The translations under genes and the position numbers were made by a program. 64,000 nt of DNA from Clostridiaceae bacterium OM02-2AC (GTDB taxonomy: Bacteria; Bacillota_I; Bacilli_A; Erysipelotrichales; Erysipelotrichaceae), in assembly GCA_003481775.1 (NCBI GenBank), contig QULU01000027.1, positions 5,790 through 69,789 on the forward strand. The letters run 5' to 3'. Under the pieces are notes generated by a model, which worked only from the letters and a program-made list of their open reading frames with translations, ran no database searches and was not told the DNA's origin. Numbering within the stretch: the stretch's first letter is position 1; the number at the start of each line of letters is the position of its first letter. Of this stretch, positions 35,767 to 45,005 are shown in pieces.

Positions 35767-36856
35767 CACCTATCGCAGATTGCGGAAGCATCTTGCATAT
35801 CTGTATTTGTTTATGACTGCGCTGATTATGGGAATCATCGGCATTATCATTTTTCTGCTGGATCATTATGCACAGGTTTTCAGCAGTCAGGGAACCCTCA
35901 GTGATTCCGATTTTCTGCTGTTTTATCTGAAGCATGAGCTGGAATTCAATCTGTTTCTGCTGGCGGCAGGGACAGCACTTCTTCTGTATCTGTTTGTGCT
36001 GCTCTTTTTTCAAAATCTGGACGTACTGCTTGATACCGTCCAGGGGAAGCCGGTGGAACGACTGCCCTTCAGCTATCGCTATCTGCCGGAAATAGAACTG
36101 GCCAGAGGAAGAATTCAGGATATGCTGGAGAAAAAGCAGCGTACCCGGCAGCTTTCAATTCAGGAAAAGGAGCATAAAAACGAGCTGCTGATGTATCTGG
36201 CGCATGACCTGAAAACACCACTGACCTCAATGATCGGTTATATTAACCATATTCTCGACCATAGGGTGGATCAGGAGCAGCTGGATACCTCGATTCGCAT
36301 CACCTATGAAAAGGCGCAGCGTCTGGATGATCTGATTGATGAATTTTCGGAAATTCTGCGCTATGACGATAAGGTATCCCAGCTGGAAATCACCAGAATC
36401 GATTTGAACAGTATGCTGCAGCAGCAGCTGGCAGGCTTTTATCCGCTTATGGAGGAAAAGGGAATCCGTCTGCAGCTGCATCTGGCGGATCATATGGAAA
36501 TCAGCGGAGACTTTGATAAGCTGCAGCGTGTATTTGATAATCTTATGCGCAATGCCATCAACTACAGTATTCCGCAGACAGAAATACGGATTGCCGGTAT
36601 GCTGTATGAGGATGGGGTGCGATTGACCTATAGCAATGAAGGTGAGTCTATGGATGCCGCTTCCGTTCAGCATCTGTTTGATAAATTCTATCGGGCAGGC
36701 AGTGCTCGAACATCAACCAGCGGAGGTGCAGGATTGGGACTGGCTATCGCCCGAGAAATCATTGAGCTGCATCAGGGAAAAATTACAGCGGATATGGAGG
36801 GGACGACCATCACCTTTACCCTGCAGCTTCCGTATGAACAGAAGGTGATGTTATGA
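35756..36856 (+). CDS. Sensor histidine kinase (catalytically complete)
   Basis: Two membrane helices (about 13-36 and 63-85) with only a short extracellular loop precede the kinase core. The phospho-acceptor is His150 in YLAHDLKTPLTS; the ATP domain has the N-box VFDNLMRNAINYS and the G2 box GGAGLGLAIA. A TTG start overlaps the response regulator by 11 bases. VanS-like in layout, with a short sensor loop that suggests intramembrane sensing. It is the likely phosphate donor for the regulator upstream. Confidence 0.9.
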   Translation: MKNSTYRRLRKHLAYLYLFMTALIMGIIGIIIFLLDHYAQVFSSQGTLSDSDFLLFYLKHELEFNLFLLAAGTALLLYLFVLLFFQNLDVLLDTVQGKPVERLPFSYRYLPEIELARGRIQDMLEKKQRTRQLSIQEKEHKNELLMYLAHDLKTPLTSMIGYINHILDHRVDQEQLDTSIRITYEKAQRLDDLIDEFSEILRYDDKVSQLEITRIDLNSMLQQQLAGFYPLMEEKGIRLQLHLADHMEISGDFDKLQRVFDNLMRNAINYSIPQTEIRIAGMLYEDGVRLTYSNEGESMDAASVQHLFDKFYRAGSARTSTSGGAGLGLAIAREIIELHQGKITADMEGTTITFTLQLPYEQKVML

Positions 36857-37974
36857 AACGGGCGTATTTAAAAGCACTGCGCCGCCGGCTGATTATTAAA
36901 TATGCATGCATCATCATCGGAATCACGTTGGGAACGATTACACTGATCTATCTGTTCGATGATGTACTCAACGGTGTGGTAATCGACTTTATCCGGCTGT
37001 TTATGGAAACCGGAGATCCATTTGCGATGTTTCGCAAAATTTATATCATTGTTCTGCCGCTGCTCATTGTAGCTGCCATTATCCTTATGATTTATTTTCT
37101 ATGTCGCGATCTTGTCAATTATATGCGCATATTGATGCGTGGGATGGAGGATGTCATGCGAAAGGATCGCTCCCGCTTTGATTTTCCAAAGGAAATGAAG
37201 GAGGCAGAGCAGCTAATCATGGCACTGTCGGATGATTATCAGAACTATCTGAAGGCAGCTGCGCAGGATGAAGAGAAGAAGAAGGATTTGATCTATCTGC
37301 TAGCACAGGATATCAAAATGCCGCTGTCCAATATTCTGATGTATCTGGAATTTCTGCATAAGGAAACGCGTATTTCCCCGGAAATTCAAAAGGATTTTGT
37401 CGTACAGGTACTGCATAAATCACTGGATTTGGAGGATATGATCAATGAGTTCTTTGATATCACCCGATTTAATCTGCAATATGCGAAATGGAATCCCGAG
37501 CATATGTATTTGGATCGCATGATGGAACAGGTGGTTGATGAATACTATATGCTGATGGAAGAAAAGCAGATGGAGGTTTCCATGGAAAGCGGCAGCGGAC
37601 TGGACCTGTATGCGGACAATGAAAAAATAGCACGCGTCATGCGGGATCTTCTGCGTAATCTGGTAGAACTGGGGACGGTGGGGGCCACCATTCATATCCG
37701 GATGCAGGATTTCGATATGCGCTATGAGGTGCTCATGGAGGTGGAATCCAGACATCTCTCAGCATATCAGATTGCCCATATCTTTCACAATTATTATCGG
37801 CTGGAGGATGTGCATGGCGAGGGCAAGCTGCATGTATTGGGACTGGGCATCGCCAGACAGATTATGGATATGCAGAAGGGAACCCTGCGGGCCAGCTCCA
37901 TTGACAGGCTGCTGAGCTTTACTGTCCAGATTCCCAAGGCTTTTGTACCGGGACGTAAGGAATCCGTGATATAA
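36853..37974 (+). CDS. Degenerate sensor histidine kinase (phospho-acceptor His replaced)
   Basis: Paralogue-like protein with two membrane helices (about 15-35 and 63-84) and a kinase-shaped C-terminus. At the expected phospho-acceptor it reads LLAQDIKMPLSN: Gln152 (CAG, 37306-37308) instead of His. The N-box is altered (RVMRDLLRNLVELG), the G1 region is lost, and only a GLGIA-like G2 piece remains. It overlaps the active kinase gene by 4 bases (ATGA), so it is co-translated. Likely a pseudokinase that senses a signal or modulates the active kinase by heterodimerising. Confidence 0.85.
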   Translation: MKRAYLKALRRRLIIKYACIIIGITLGTITLIYLFDDVLNGVVIDFIRLFMETGDPFAMFRKIYIIVLPLLIVAAIILMIYFLCRDLVNYMRILMRGMEDVMRKDRSRFDFPKEMKEAEQLIMALSDDYQNYLKAAAQDEEKKKDLIYLLAQDIKMPLSNILMYLEFLHKETRISPEIQKDFVVQVLHKSLDLEDMINEFFDITRFNLQYAKWNPEHMYLDRMMEQVVDEYYMLMEEKQMEVSMESGSGLDLYADNEKIARVMRDLLRNLVELGTVGATIHIRMQDFDMRYEVLMEVESRHLSAYQIAHIFHNYYRLEDVHGEGKLHVLGLGIARQIMDMQKGTLRASSIDRLLSFTVQIPKAFVPGRKESVI

Positions 37975-38003
37975 TACGATAGAAAGAAAAAGCAGGTGAA
38001 AAA

Positions 38004-38519
38004 ATGAATGTAGAAATAGGAGAAGTATTTCCTTCCGCAATCGAAGAGGAAGGAACAGTAATGGATGTTGTCGATGGTGAATTTGTATTTATCATCAAGG
38101 ATGAGAAATGGATGGAGGAGGAGTGTCAGGCGATGAAGCACAATCCGCTGACACTGGATTTCGTTTATAAATATGATATCGCAGTCTTTCTGCTTACACT
38201 GGAGGATGCTATTGATACCAGTGACTTCATATTCAATGTACATGATAATGAATATCCGGAAAGTCTGTATCGCAGCTTTGAAAACGGTGAGGGCTACGGT
38301 ATGACGCTGTATCTGATCGATGGAAGGAATATGGTATGTGCAAAGCGCCGTGTGCGCCTGTCGCAGAGTATGTCCAATACGATTTCCAAATATCTTGCGA
38401 AGCAGAAGCAGGCTATGTTTATGGAGGAGGAGTTTACGTGCAATCTGCAGGGGCTGCAGGCTGCCTGGGAACCGTTTGAAATGCAGAAAATGGCATTGGA
38501 AAGCGAAACCTTTAAATAA
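38004..38519 (+). CDS. Hypothetical cytoplasmic protein
   Basis: 171 residues, acidic, no membrane segment or recognised motif. AGCAGGTG lies upstream of the ATG. It closely follows the two-component operon (29-bp gap) and may be co-transcribed. Resembles nothing I can name. Confidence 0.7.
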   Translation: MNVEIGEVFPSAIEEEGTVMDVVDGEFVFIIKDEKWMEEECQAMKHNPLTLDFVYKYDIAVFLLTLEDAIDTSDFIFNVHDNEYPESLYRSFENGEGYGMTLYLIDGRNMVCAKRRVRLSQSMSNTISKYLAKQKQAMFMEEEFTCNLQGLQAAWEPFEMQKMALESETFK

Positions 38520-38565
38520 GGAATGTAAGAAAATGAAACTGTCATGTAATTTTTATCATTTTGTG

Positions 38566-38594
38566 TTGTGATTTTTTCACAATTACAGTATAAT
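38566..38594 (+). promoter_or_regulatory. Promoter of the ACT/DUF711 operon
   Basis: TTGTGA, 17-nt spacer, TATAAT; 29 bases before the ACT-protein start. Confidence 0.75.
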
Positions 38595-38623
38595 GGAAAA
38601 TAAGCTTGAGAAGGAGGAATTGT

Positions 38624-38893
38624 ATGAGAGCAGTTGTGAGTGTGATTGGAAAGGATATGGTGGGAATCCTCGCCAAAGTCAGTGCAGAATGTGAAAATGC
38701 AAATATGAATGTGATTGAGGTGTCCCAGACACTGCTTCAGGATATGTTCGCAATGATCATGCTGATTGATATAACAAAGGGAAATACAACGCTGGCCGAT
38801 TTTGCGGCTCATATGGAGAATGTGGGAAAACAGAGTGGATTGACCATTCATGTCATGCATGAGGACATTTTCAACTCCATGCATAAGATATAG
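38624..38893 (+). CDS. ACT-domain protein (UPF0237)
   Basis: A single ACT domain (MRAVVSVIGKDMVGILAKVSAECENANMNVIEVSQ...) of 89 residues, a fold that binds small ligands such as amino acids. The start at 38624 has AAGGAGG upstream. It is followed 12 bases later by a DUF711 protein gene; this gene pair is conserved in Firmicutes, so the two products probably act together. The ligand is unknown. Confidence 0.9.
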   Translation: MRAVVSVIGKDMVGILAKVSAECENANMNVIEVSQTLLQDMFAMIMLIDITKGNTTLADFAAHMENVGKQSGLTIHVMHEDIFNSMHKI

Positions 38894-38905
38894 GATGGTG
38901 AAGGT

Positions 38906-40264
38906 ATGATAAACGTACATGATATACTGGAAACCATTAAAATGATCGATGAGGAATATCTCGATGTCCGCACGATTACGATGGGAATTTCTCTGCTGGA
39001 CTGCTGCGATAGCGATATTGATAAGTCCTGTGAGAAAATTTATAAGAAGATTACACGTCTGGCAAAGGATCTTGTAAAGACGGGAGAGGATATTGAACGG
39101 GAATATGGTATCCCTATCATCAACAAGCGAATTTCCGTAACACCGATTGCTATGCTTGTCGCAGTCAGCGGCGGTGATCCGGTAAAATATGCTCATACGC
39201 TGGAGCGCTGTGCACAGACGGTAGGTGTCAATTTCATCGGCGGTTATTCTGCACTTGTACAAAAGGGCTGTGCAGCCGGTGATCGGGAGCTGATGGAATC
39301 CATTCCAAGAGCTTTAGCGGAAACAGAGCACGTGTGTGCTTCTGTCAACGTCGGTTCTACCAAGGCCGGAATCAATATGAATGCGGTGGAGCTGATGGGA
39401 CGCATGGTGAAGGAAGCTGCCGAGCTGACCAAGGATGATAATTGTATCGGTGCCGCAAAGCTGGTTGTCTTTTGCAACGCGCCGGAGGATAATCCGTTTA
39501 TGGCTGGTGCGTTCCACGGTGTTGGAGAAGCTGACTGTGTTATCAATGTCGGTGTCAGTGGGCCGGGGGTTGTTCGTGCCGCATTGGCAAAGGCGGATAA
39601 ATCCCTGCCGATGAATGAGCTGGCGGATATCATAAAGAAAACAGCATTTAAGGTAACCCGTATGGGACAGCTGGTAGGAACCTTGGCGAGCGAGCGATTG
39701 GGCGTACCCTTTGGGATCGTTGATCTGTCGCTGGCACCTACCCCTGCCATCGGGGATTCCGTTGCCTATATTTTAGAGGAAATGGGTCTGGAAAGCTGTG
39801 GCGCCTATGGAACGACAGCCTGTCTGGCAATGCTGAATGATGCTGTGAAAAAGGGCGGTGTCATGGCTAGCAGTACGGTCGGCGGTCTTTCCGGAGCCTT
39901 TATTCCGGTGAGTGAGGATGCCGGGATGATTGCGGCGACCAGAGCAGGAACCCTGTGTCTGGAAAAGCTGGAGGCTATGACAGCGGTATGCTCGGTTGGT
40001 CTGGACATGGTTGTTATTCCGGGGGAAACAACACCGGAGGTTATTTCCGGAATCATTGCGGATGAGGCAGCCATCGGTATGGTCAACTCCAAAACAACTG
40101 CAGTTCGTGCCATCCCTGCGATTGGCAAGAAGGTTGGAGAAGAGCTGGAATTCGGCGGCTTGCTGGGAAGTGGTCCTGTCATGAATATCAATCAGACAGA
40201 CTGTTCTGTCATGATCCACAGAAAGGGCAGAATTCCTGCACCGATTCAGGCCTTGAAAAACTAA
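38906..40264 (+). CDS. DUF711/UPF0210 family protein
   Basis: 452 residues matching the PFL/UPF0210 family, which is distantly related to anaerobic ribonucleotide reductase/pyruvate formate-lyase folds but has no established reaction. Gly-rich conserved stretches include [15 protein letters not shown] and [13 protein letters not shown]. Others are [19 protein letters not shown] and [18 protein letters not shown] precedes the ATG. Co-transcribed with the ACT protein. Confidence 0.92.
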   Translation: MINVHDILETIKMIDEEYLDVRTITMGISLLDCCDSDIDKSCEKIYKKITRLAKDLVKTGEDIEREYGIPIINKRISVTPIAMLVAVSGGDPVKYAHTLERCAQTVGVNFIGGYSALVQKGCAAGDRELMESIPRALAETEHVCASVNVGSTKAGINMNAVELMGRMVKEAAELTKDDNCIGAAKLVVFCNAPEDNPFMAGAFHGVGEADCVINVGVSGPGVVRAALAKADKSLPMNELADIIKKTAFKVTRMGQLVGTLASERLGVPFGIVDLSLAPTPAIGDSVAYILEEMGLESCGAYGTTACLAMLNDAVKKGGVMASSTVGGLSGAFIPVSEDAGMIAATRAGTLCLEKLEAMTAVCSVGLDMVVIPGETTPEVISGIIADEAAIGMVNSKTTAVRAIPAIGKKVGEELEFGGLLGSGPVMNINQTDCSVMIHRKGRIPAPIQALKN

Positions 40265-40341
40265 CCAGTAGGTTGAATTTTCGTATCATAAGGTAGTCGG
40301 CTGAATGCACAGATAGTAACAGCAATCATAAAGAAACTCCT

Positions 40342-40377
40342 GGACATAGGGCGAGGTTGCGCTCTATGTCCTTTTTT
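40342..40377 (+). terminator. Terminator of the DUF711 operon
   Basis: Perfect 12-bp stem GGACATAGGGCG/CGCTCTATGTCC with a T-run. The rest of 40378-40727 holds no convincing gene. Confidence 0.9.
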
Positions 40378-40727
40378 GCTGTGGTTATCAACTGCTGATT
40401 ACGCTTACCTTCTACACCCTGTGTGCTGCTGTAGTTCTATCATCGCAGTCTTACTGTATGACAAGCTATGTACGACGCACCTTATTGAAGCGCATGTCTG
40501 CTTCTTTCATGATTGAATATTGCTATATGTATCTTCTTCATCATCTCCCCATATCATTGGAAAGGGATGAAAGCAGTGTTGGACATAGTGAAATACCCCA
40601 TGCATATGCTTGTGCTGCACATTCCATCTCATACAATCCTTATAGAAGGCAGCTCATGGCAGCATTTAGTAGCCTGCATACGTATTGAAAGTGAGATACA
40701 ACCGGACAACTGGAGAAGATTCTCCTC

Positions 40728-40756
40728 TTGTCTGTCATTGCCTGCTGTGCTATGAT
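40728..40756 (+). promoter_or_regulatory. Promoter of the coiled-coil protein gene
   Basis: TTGTCT, 17-nt spacer, TATGAT, 25 bases before the start codon. Confidence 0.7.
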
Positions 40757-40780
40757 TTAAAAAAAGAGATGGGAGATCAT

Positions 40781-41701
40781 ATGAAAAAGGATATCGTTGA
40801 GCTACGGCATCAGCTTCAGAAAATTGAATCGGATAAACAGTATCTGAAGGAATGCAGAAAGCGTCTTCATGAGGTAGAGACTGCATTACAGCAGGCTGAA
40901 AAACAGCTGCGAAAAGAAAACCGGGATGTGGAAAAGCTGCATACCGCATCCGTTGCTTCCATCCTTGCATTTTTTGCAAAGGATAAGGAGGAGCGTCTGG
41001 TAAAGGAAGAACAGGAGGCGATGCAGGCTGCGTTCCATGTGCGGCAGCTTCAGGAAAATGCAAAGGCACTGCAACAGGATATTGATGACTGTGAGCTGAA
41101 TATCGTCCGGGAGGAGCTGGTTCGTAAGCGGCTTGCGGAATGTGAGCTAGAGGAAGCAGTACAGCATTCTCTCGATGGAGAAGCGCTGCGTGAACAGAAG
41201 CAGCTTATGGATGCACATACACAGCGGCTAAAGGAAATTCAGGAGGCTGTAGAGGCCGGTTATCTGGTGCTGGATCAGCTGAAAAGTGCGCTTCGCAGTC
41301 TGGATGGTGCCTCATCCTGGGGCTTTATGGATATCGTAGGAGGCGGCATCCTGTCCACTGCCATGAAGCATTCCTCACTGGATAAGGCTCAGAAAAAAAT
41401 CGCACTTCTGAAAATCAATCTATATAAATTTCAAAAGGAGGTTCAGGATGTTCAAGGGTTTCAGGTAAAAGCTGTAACGCTTTGTGATGGCACGATTGTT
41501 ATGGATTACCTGTTTGATAATATATTTACAGACATGTTCGTACAGTCCAAAATACGGGAATCGGAAAAATCTCTACAGCAGGTAAAATGTAAAATTGAAC
41601 AAATCATGGATTCCTTACTGCAGGAGCGTATGCATACGCAGCAACAGCTGGAAAAGGAACAGGCAGACTACGAGCGCATGTGCAGAAAGACTATAGATTA
41701 A
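40781..41701 (+). CDS. Coiled-coil protein of unknown function
   Basis: The start at 40781 has GGGAGA upstream and matches the promoter just before it; the frame extends further upstream but lacks a ribosome site. The protein is mostly heptad-rich coiled coil (about 5-130 and 150-210, and again at the C-terminus). A small Gly-rich segment (SSWGFMDIVGGGILSTAMKHSSLDKA) interrupts it near residue 185; this motif recurs in uncharacterised Firmicute proteins. No membrane segment. Function unknown. Confidence 0.75.
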   Translation: MKKDIVELRHQLQKIESDKQYLKECRKRLHEVETALQQAEKQLRKENRDVEKLHTASVASILAFFAKDKEERLVKEEQEAMQAAFHVRQLQENAKALQQDIDDCELNIVREELVRKRLAECELEEAVQHSLDGEALREQKQLMDAHTQRLKEIQEAVEAGYLVLDQLKSALRSLDGASSWGFMDIVGGGILSTAMKHSSLDKAQKKIALLKINLYKFQKEVQDVQGFQVKAVTLCDGTIVMDYLFDNIFTDMFVQSKIRESEKSLQQVKCKIEQIMDSLLQERMHTQQQLEKEQADYERMCRKTID

Positions 41702-41756
41702 AAGCGGTATTTGCTAGCACCGCTCATCCTTCAGCTTAGTGCAATGCAAGAGAAAG

Positions 41757-41790
41757 AACCACAGTGTTCGCTTTTTAACTGTGGTTTTTG
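41757..41790 (+). terminator. Terminator of the coiled-coil gene
   Basis: AACCACAG/CTGTGGTT stem with T-run; an extra hairpin AGCGGT/ACCGCT lies at 41703-41724. 41791-42009 shows no gene. Confidence 0.75.
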
Positions 41791-42009
41791 TATGCTGCAG
41801 ATTTCAAATGCATGCGATCTGTTTCTGTAAAGTCATAACGAATACCGATGCGTAAACATGCTGACGAATGTGCATTTCGCCAGCAAAAAAATCATAAAAC
41901 TGCAATCTTGTGCAGGGAAAGCGGTCTATGGCAAATCACCGGTTATGGTAGCTCGTCGGGGATCTCTTAGAATTTGCTTGGAAATAGGAATCTGTTTTGC
42001 GGTATTTTC

Positions 42010-42038
42010 TTGATTTCTTATCCAAATCATTATATATT
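42010..42038 (+). promoter_or_regulatory. Promoter of the SufC/SufB-like operon
   Basis: TTGATT, 17-nt spacer, TATATT, 50 bases before the ATPase start. Confidence 0.6.
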
Positions 42039-42088
42039 TTACAATATTTGTGATAAAATAGAAAAAGTATTGGAAAAGGAGAGATAAC

Positions 42089-42793
42089 ATGCTGGAATTG
42101 CGCAATGTATCCTTTGAGGTAGATGGAAAAAAGATTGTAAACAACATCAGTCTGACGATTGAAGACAATAGATTTACTGTAATCACTGGTCCTAACGGCG
42201 GAGGAAAATCGACGCTGGCAAAGCTGATTATGGGGATTGAAAAACCAACGGAGGGAACGATTCTGTTCGATGGGGAGGACATTACTGCAATGTCCATAGA
42301 TGAACGGGCAAAACGACAGATTGGCTATGCATTTCAGCAGCCCCCAAGATTTAAAGGGATGAGTGTGCACAAGCTGCTGTCTCTGGCACATGGCAAGGCT
42401 TTGGATGAGGAAATCTGCTGCAGCTATCTGAGGGATGTCGGGCTGTGCTCTAAGGATTATCTGAACAGAGATGTGGATACCTCCCTGTCCGGTGGTGAGG
42501 TAAAGCGGATTGAAATCGCAAGTATTCTCGCCCGTGATCTAAAGCTGTCCATATTTGATGAACCTGAGGCAGGAATCGATTTGTGGAGCTTTGCCAAGCT
42601 TGTGGAAACCTTTCAGCAGCTGCAAAGGGAATCCAGACAGTCCATTATTCTGATTTCTCATCAGGAGCGTATCATGCAGCTGGCGGATGAAATTATCATT
42701 ATCGAAAACGGAGCAATCAAAACAAAAGGCGACAGGGATGAAATTCTTCCGACACTGATGCGTGAATTTGATTCCTGTGAATTTAAAAAGTAG
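42089..42793 (+). CDS. SufC-like ABC ATPase
   Basis: Soluble ABC ATPase of 234 residues. Walker A GPNGGGKST (about 34-42), Q-loop AFQQPPRFKG, signature LSGGEVKRIEIAS, Walker B LSIFDEPEAGID, H-loop LISHQERI. The QQPPRFKG and EAGID details are those of SufC-type proteins. It would power iron-sulfur scaffold remodelling with the SufB-like product of the next gene. AAAGGAGAG precedes the ATG. No SufS or SufU gene is nearby. Confidence 0.88.
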   Translation: MLELRNVSFEVDGKKIVNNISLTIEDNRFTVITGPNGGGKSTLAKLIMGIEKPTEGTILFDGEDITAMSIDERAKRQIGYAFQQPPRFKGMSVHKLLSLAHGKALDEEICCSYLRDVGLCSKDYLNRDVDTSLSGGEVKRIEIASILARDLKLSIFDEPEAGIDLWSFAKLVETFQQLQRESRQSIILISHQERIMQLADEIIIIENGAIKTKGDRDEILPTLMREFDSCEFKK

Positions 42794-42802
42794 GTGAAGC
42801 AG

Positions 42803-43723
42803 ATGGAACAGATGGAAAAAAATCTGCTGAAGACAGTTGCGGATATCAGCGGCTTTATGCCGGGCAGTGCCTTCAGCTTAAGAAAAAACGGAGCCGGTGT
42901 GGAACGTCATTCCACTGAGCATGTAAAAATTCTGGCTAAAACAGATAAGCCGGGGATTGATATCATCGTGGATGCCAATACGGTTGGGGAAAGTATACAT
43001 ATTCCGGTTATTCTGACAGACAGCGGCGTGCAGGACATGGTATATAACGATTTTTATATCGGAGAAGGTGCGGATGTGGAAATTATAGCCGGCTGCGGTA
43101 TTCACAATGATGGCTGTGATACCTCACAGCATGATGGAATCCATACCTTTCATATTGGAAAGCATGCCAGCATTACCTATACAGAAAAGCATTACGGTGA
43201 AGGCAGTGGCAGCGGTGGCAGGATTTTGAACCCGACAACGGTTATCCATATGGAGGAAGGCTCCTTTGCCAAAATGGATATGAGTCAGATCAAGGGTGTG
43301 GATTCCACCTTTCGTAAAACAGAGGCAAATCTGGGCACATCTGCCAAGCTGGTAATCAATGAAAAGCTGATGACCCATGGAGAGCAGAAGGCACACTCGG
43401 ATGTGACGGTAAATCTGAATGGAGAGGACAGTGTCGTTCAAATCGTATCCCGCTCAGTGGGAAAGGATCATTCCGTGCAGGTATTCCATCCGATTGCAGT
43501 GGGAAACAATCGTTCCCGTGCACATATTCAATGTGATTCCATCATTATGGGAAAAGCGAAAATCAGTTCAATACCGGAAATTGCTGCGAACCACGTGGAT
43601 GCGGAAATCATTCATGAAGCGGCAATCGGAAAAATCAACAATGACCAGCTGATTAAGCTGCAGACCTTTGGATTAAACAGCGAGGAAGCAGAAACGGTCA
43701 TTGTGGACGGATTCTTAAAGTAA
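42803..43723 (+). CDS. SufB/SufD-like Fe-S scaffold protein
   Basis: Beta-helix SufBD-family protein, shorter (306 aa) than classical SufB (about 465) and SufD. Conserved C-terminal features: SRSVGKDHSVQVFHPIAVGNNRSRAHIQCDSIIMG, AANHVDAEIIHEAAIGKINNDQLIKLQTFGLN. Cysteine-bearing segment AGCGIHNDGCDTSQHDGIH (about 90-110) could bind a cluster. The start at 42803 has AGGTG 6 bases upstream. Paired with a single SufC-like ATPase, this is the minimal two-gene form of the Suf machinery seen in anaerobes. Confidence 0.87.
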   Translation: MEQMEKNLLKTVADISGFMPGSAFSLRKNGAGVERHSTEHVKILAKTDKPGIDIIVDANTVGESIHIPVILTDSGVQDMVYNDFYIGEGADVEIIAGCGIHNDGCDTSQHDGIHTFHIGKHASITYTEKHYGEGSGSGGRILNPTTVIHMEEGSFAKMDMSQIKGVDSTFRKTEANLGTSAKLVINEKLMTHGEQKAHSDVTVNLNGEDSVVQIVSRSVGKDHSVQVFHPIAVGNNRSRAHIQCDSIIMGKAKISSIPEIAANHVDAEIIHEAAIGKINNDQLIKLQTFGLNSEEAETVIVDGFLK

Positions 43724-43744
43724 TTTGAAAACAGTTTTATACGC

Positions 43745-43791
43745 AGGAGGTCTGTTCTCCCCGGTGACAGGGAGGACAGATCTCCTTTTTG
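43745..43791 (+). terminator. Terminator of the SufC/SufB-like operon
   Basis: Long stem (GGAGGTCTGTTCTCCC against GGGAGGACAGATCTCC) with an 8-nt loop and T-run. Confidence 0.88.
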
Positions 43792-43820
43792 AAATACAGG
43801 AAGAAATTTAAAATATTTTC

Positions 43821-43851
43821 TTGACCTTCGTCCTGAGCGAAGGTGTACCAT
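43821..43851 (+). promoter_or_regulatory. MerR-type promoter/operator (CueR-like)
   Basis: TTGACC and TACCAT separated by 19 nt, with the perfect inverted repeat ACCTTCG-tcctgag-CGAAGGT in the spacer. A 19-bp spacer with a central dyad is the hallmark of MerR-activated promoters, so the downstream MerR protein probably controls its own gene. Confidence 0.85.
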
Positions 43852-43869
43852 ATGCATGAGGTGATAGGA

Positions 43870-44898
43870 ATGTACAAAATAAAAGAGCTGGCAGAGCTGT
43901 ATGGAATCCATACGAATGCTCTTCGATTTTATGAGAAAAAGGGACTGCTGCCGTCACGGCGGTTAGAAAACGGCTATCGGATCTACGGAGAAGAGGAGCG
44001 GGCTTTATTGCAGAGAATTTTGCTGTATCGGGCGATGAATTTTTCGATTGCGGATATCAAAGAGCTGTTAAGCAGGGAGCAGGGCAATGCACAGGAGCTG
44101 TATTTTCAGCAGCTGCAGCTGTTAAACCGTCATCTGCATGAGCTGTCTGCCATACGGGAGCATATCCTGCACGAGCTGAACGATATGCTGAGCAACACCT
44201 ATGAGGAACAGCAGGATCAGGAAGAAATGCAGAAGCTGCTGCAGGAATTACATAAAAATCGGGAATGGAAGGATCGCTGGGATTTTGATTCCTTTGCAAG
44301 GGTGTATGATGAGGTTGTGCATACCCCTGCAGCACAGGGACTGCCGTTTTACGAAGCATATGATTGCGTGCTGGATGAAACTGCAATGCATGCGCAAAAG
44401 CATGGCGGAAGGCTGCTGGATATCGGATGCGGTACCGGCAATCTGAGTGCGCGCTTAGCTTATGCAGGGCTATCGGTTGTCGGGGTGGATCAGTCTCTGG
44501 AAATGCTGGTTCAGGCAAAGAAAAAGCTGCCAAAGGTGCTTTTTCATCAGGGAACCTTTCTGTCGCTCCCCTTTGAACAAGCCTCGTTTGATACCATAAC
44601 AGCCTCCTATGCTTTTCATCACTGTGATGCACAGGAACGACCCCTTGCCGTTCGTGAAATGAAGCGCGTTCTGCGCAGGCAGGGACGTATTGTGCTTGCC
44701 GATCTCATGTTTGAGCATGCACTGGAACGCAGGGAGTATGAGCAGCACTGTACAATGCAGCAAAAAGCTGAGCTGGAGGATGAATTCTTTACAACGGTTG
44801 AGGAGCTGACTCAGATTTTTTCTCAGGAGGGCTTTATTTGCTCGAAATATAAGGTTTCTGACATCATATGGATTTTTGTGGCAGATTTACCGGAATAA
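43870..44898 (+). CDS. MerR-family regulator fused to a SAM-dependent methyltransferase
   Basis: The N-terminal MerR DNA-binding domain (MYKIKELAELYGIHTNALRFYEKKGLLPSRR..., residues 1-75) and a coiled dimerisation helix (about 75-125) lead to a class I methyltransferase domain (about 145-310). The latter has the SAM-binding motif LLDIGCGTGNLSARLA, then VVGVDQS and a later SYAFHHCD. The start at 43870 has AGGTG upstream. In most MerR proteins the C-terminus binds an inducer; here it appears to be an enzyme, so the substrate may also be the signal. It could serve in drug or metabolite resistance. Autoregulated from the promoter at 43821. Confidence 0.88.
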   Translation: MYKIKELAELYGIHTNALRFYEKKGLLPSRRLENGYRIYGEEERALLQRILLYRAMNFSIADIKELLSREQGNAQELYFQQLQLLNRHLHELSAIREHILHELNDMLSNTYEEQQDQEEMQKLLQELHKNREWKDRWDFDSFARVYDEVVHTPAAQGLPFYEAYDCVLDETAMHAQKHGGRLLDIGCGTGNLSARLAYAGLSVVGVDQSLEMLVQAKKKLPKVLFHQGTFLSLPFEQASFDTITASYAFHHCDAQERPLAVREMKRVLRRQGRIVLADLMFEHALERREYEQHCTMQQKAELEDEFFTTVEELTQIFSQEGFICSKYKVSDIIWIFVADLPE

Positions 44899-45005
44899 GA
44901 CAGAGAACAGATAAAAAATAAGTGCTTTGTGTGATATCTACGATTCGTCGATAGGTGATTTTGTGAAATCATGATATGATACATGTATAGAAACGAGGTG
45001 CATGT

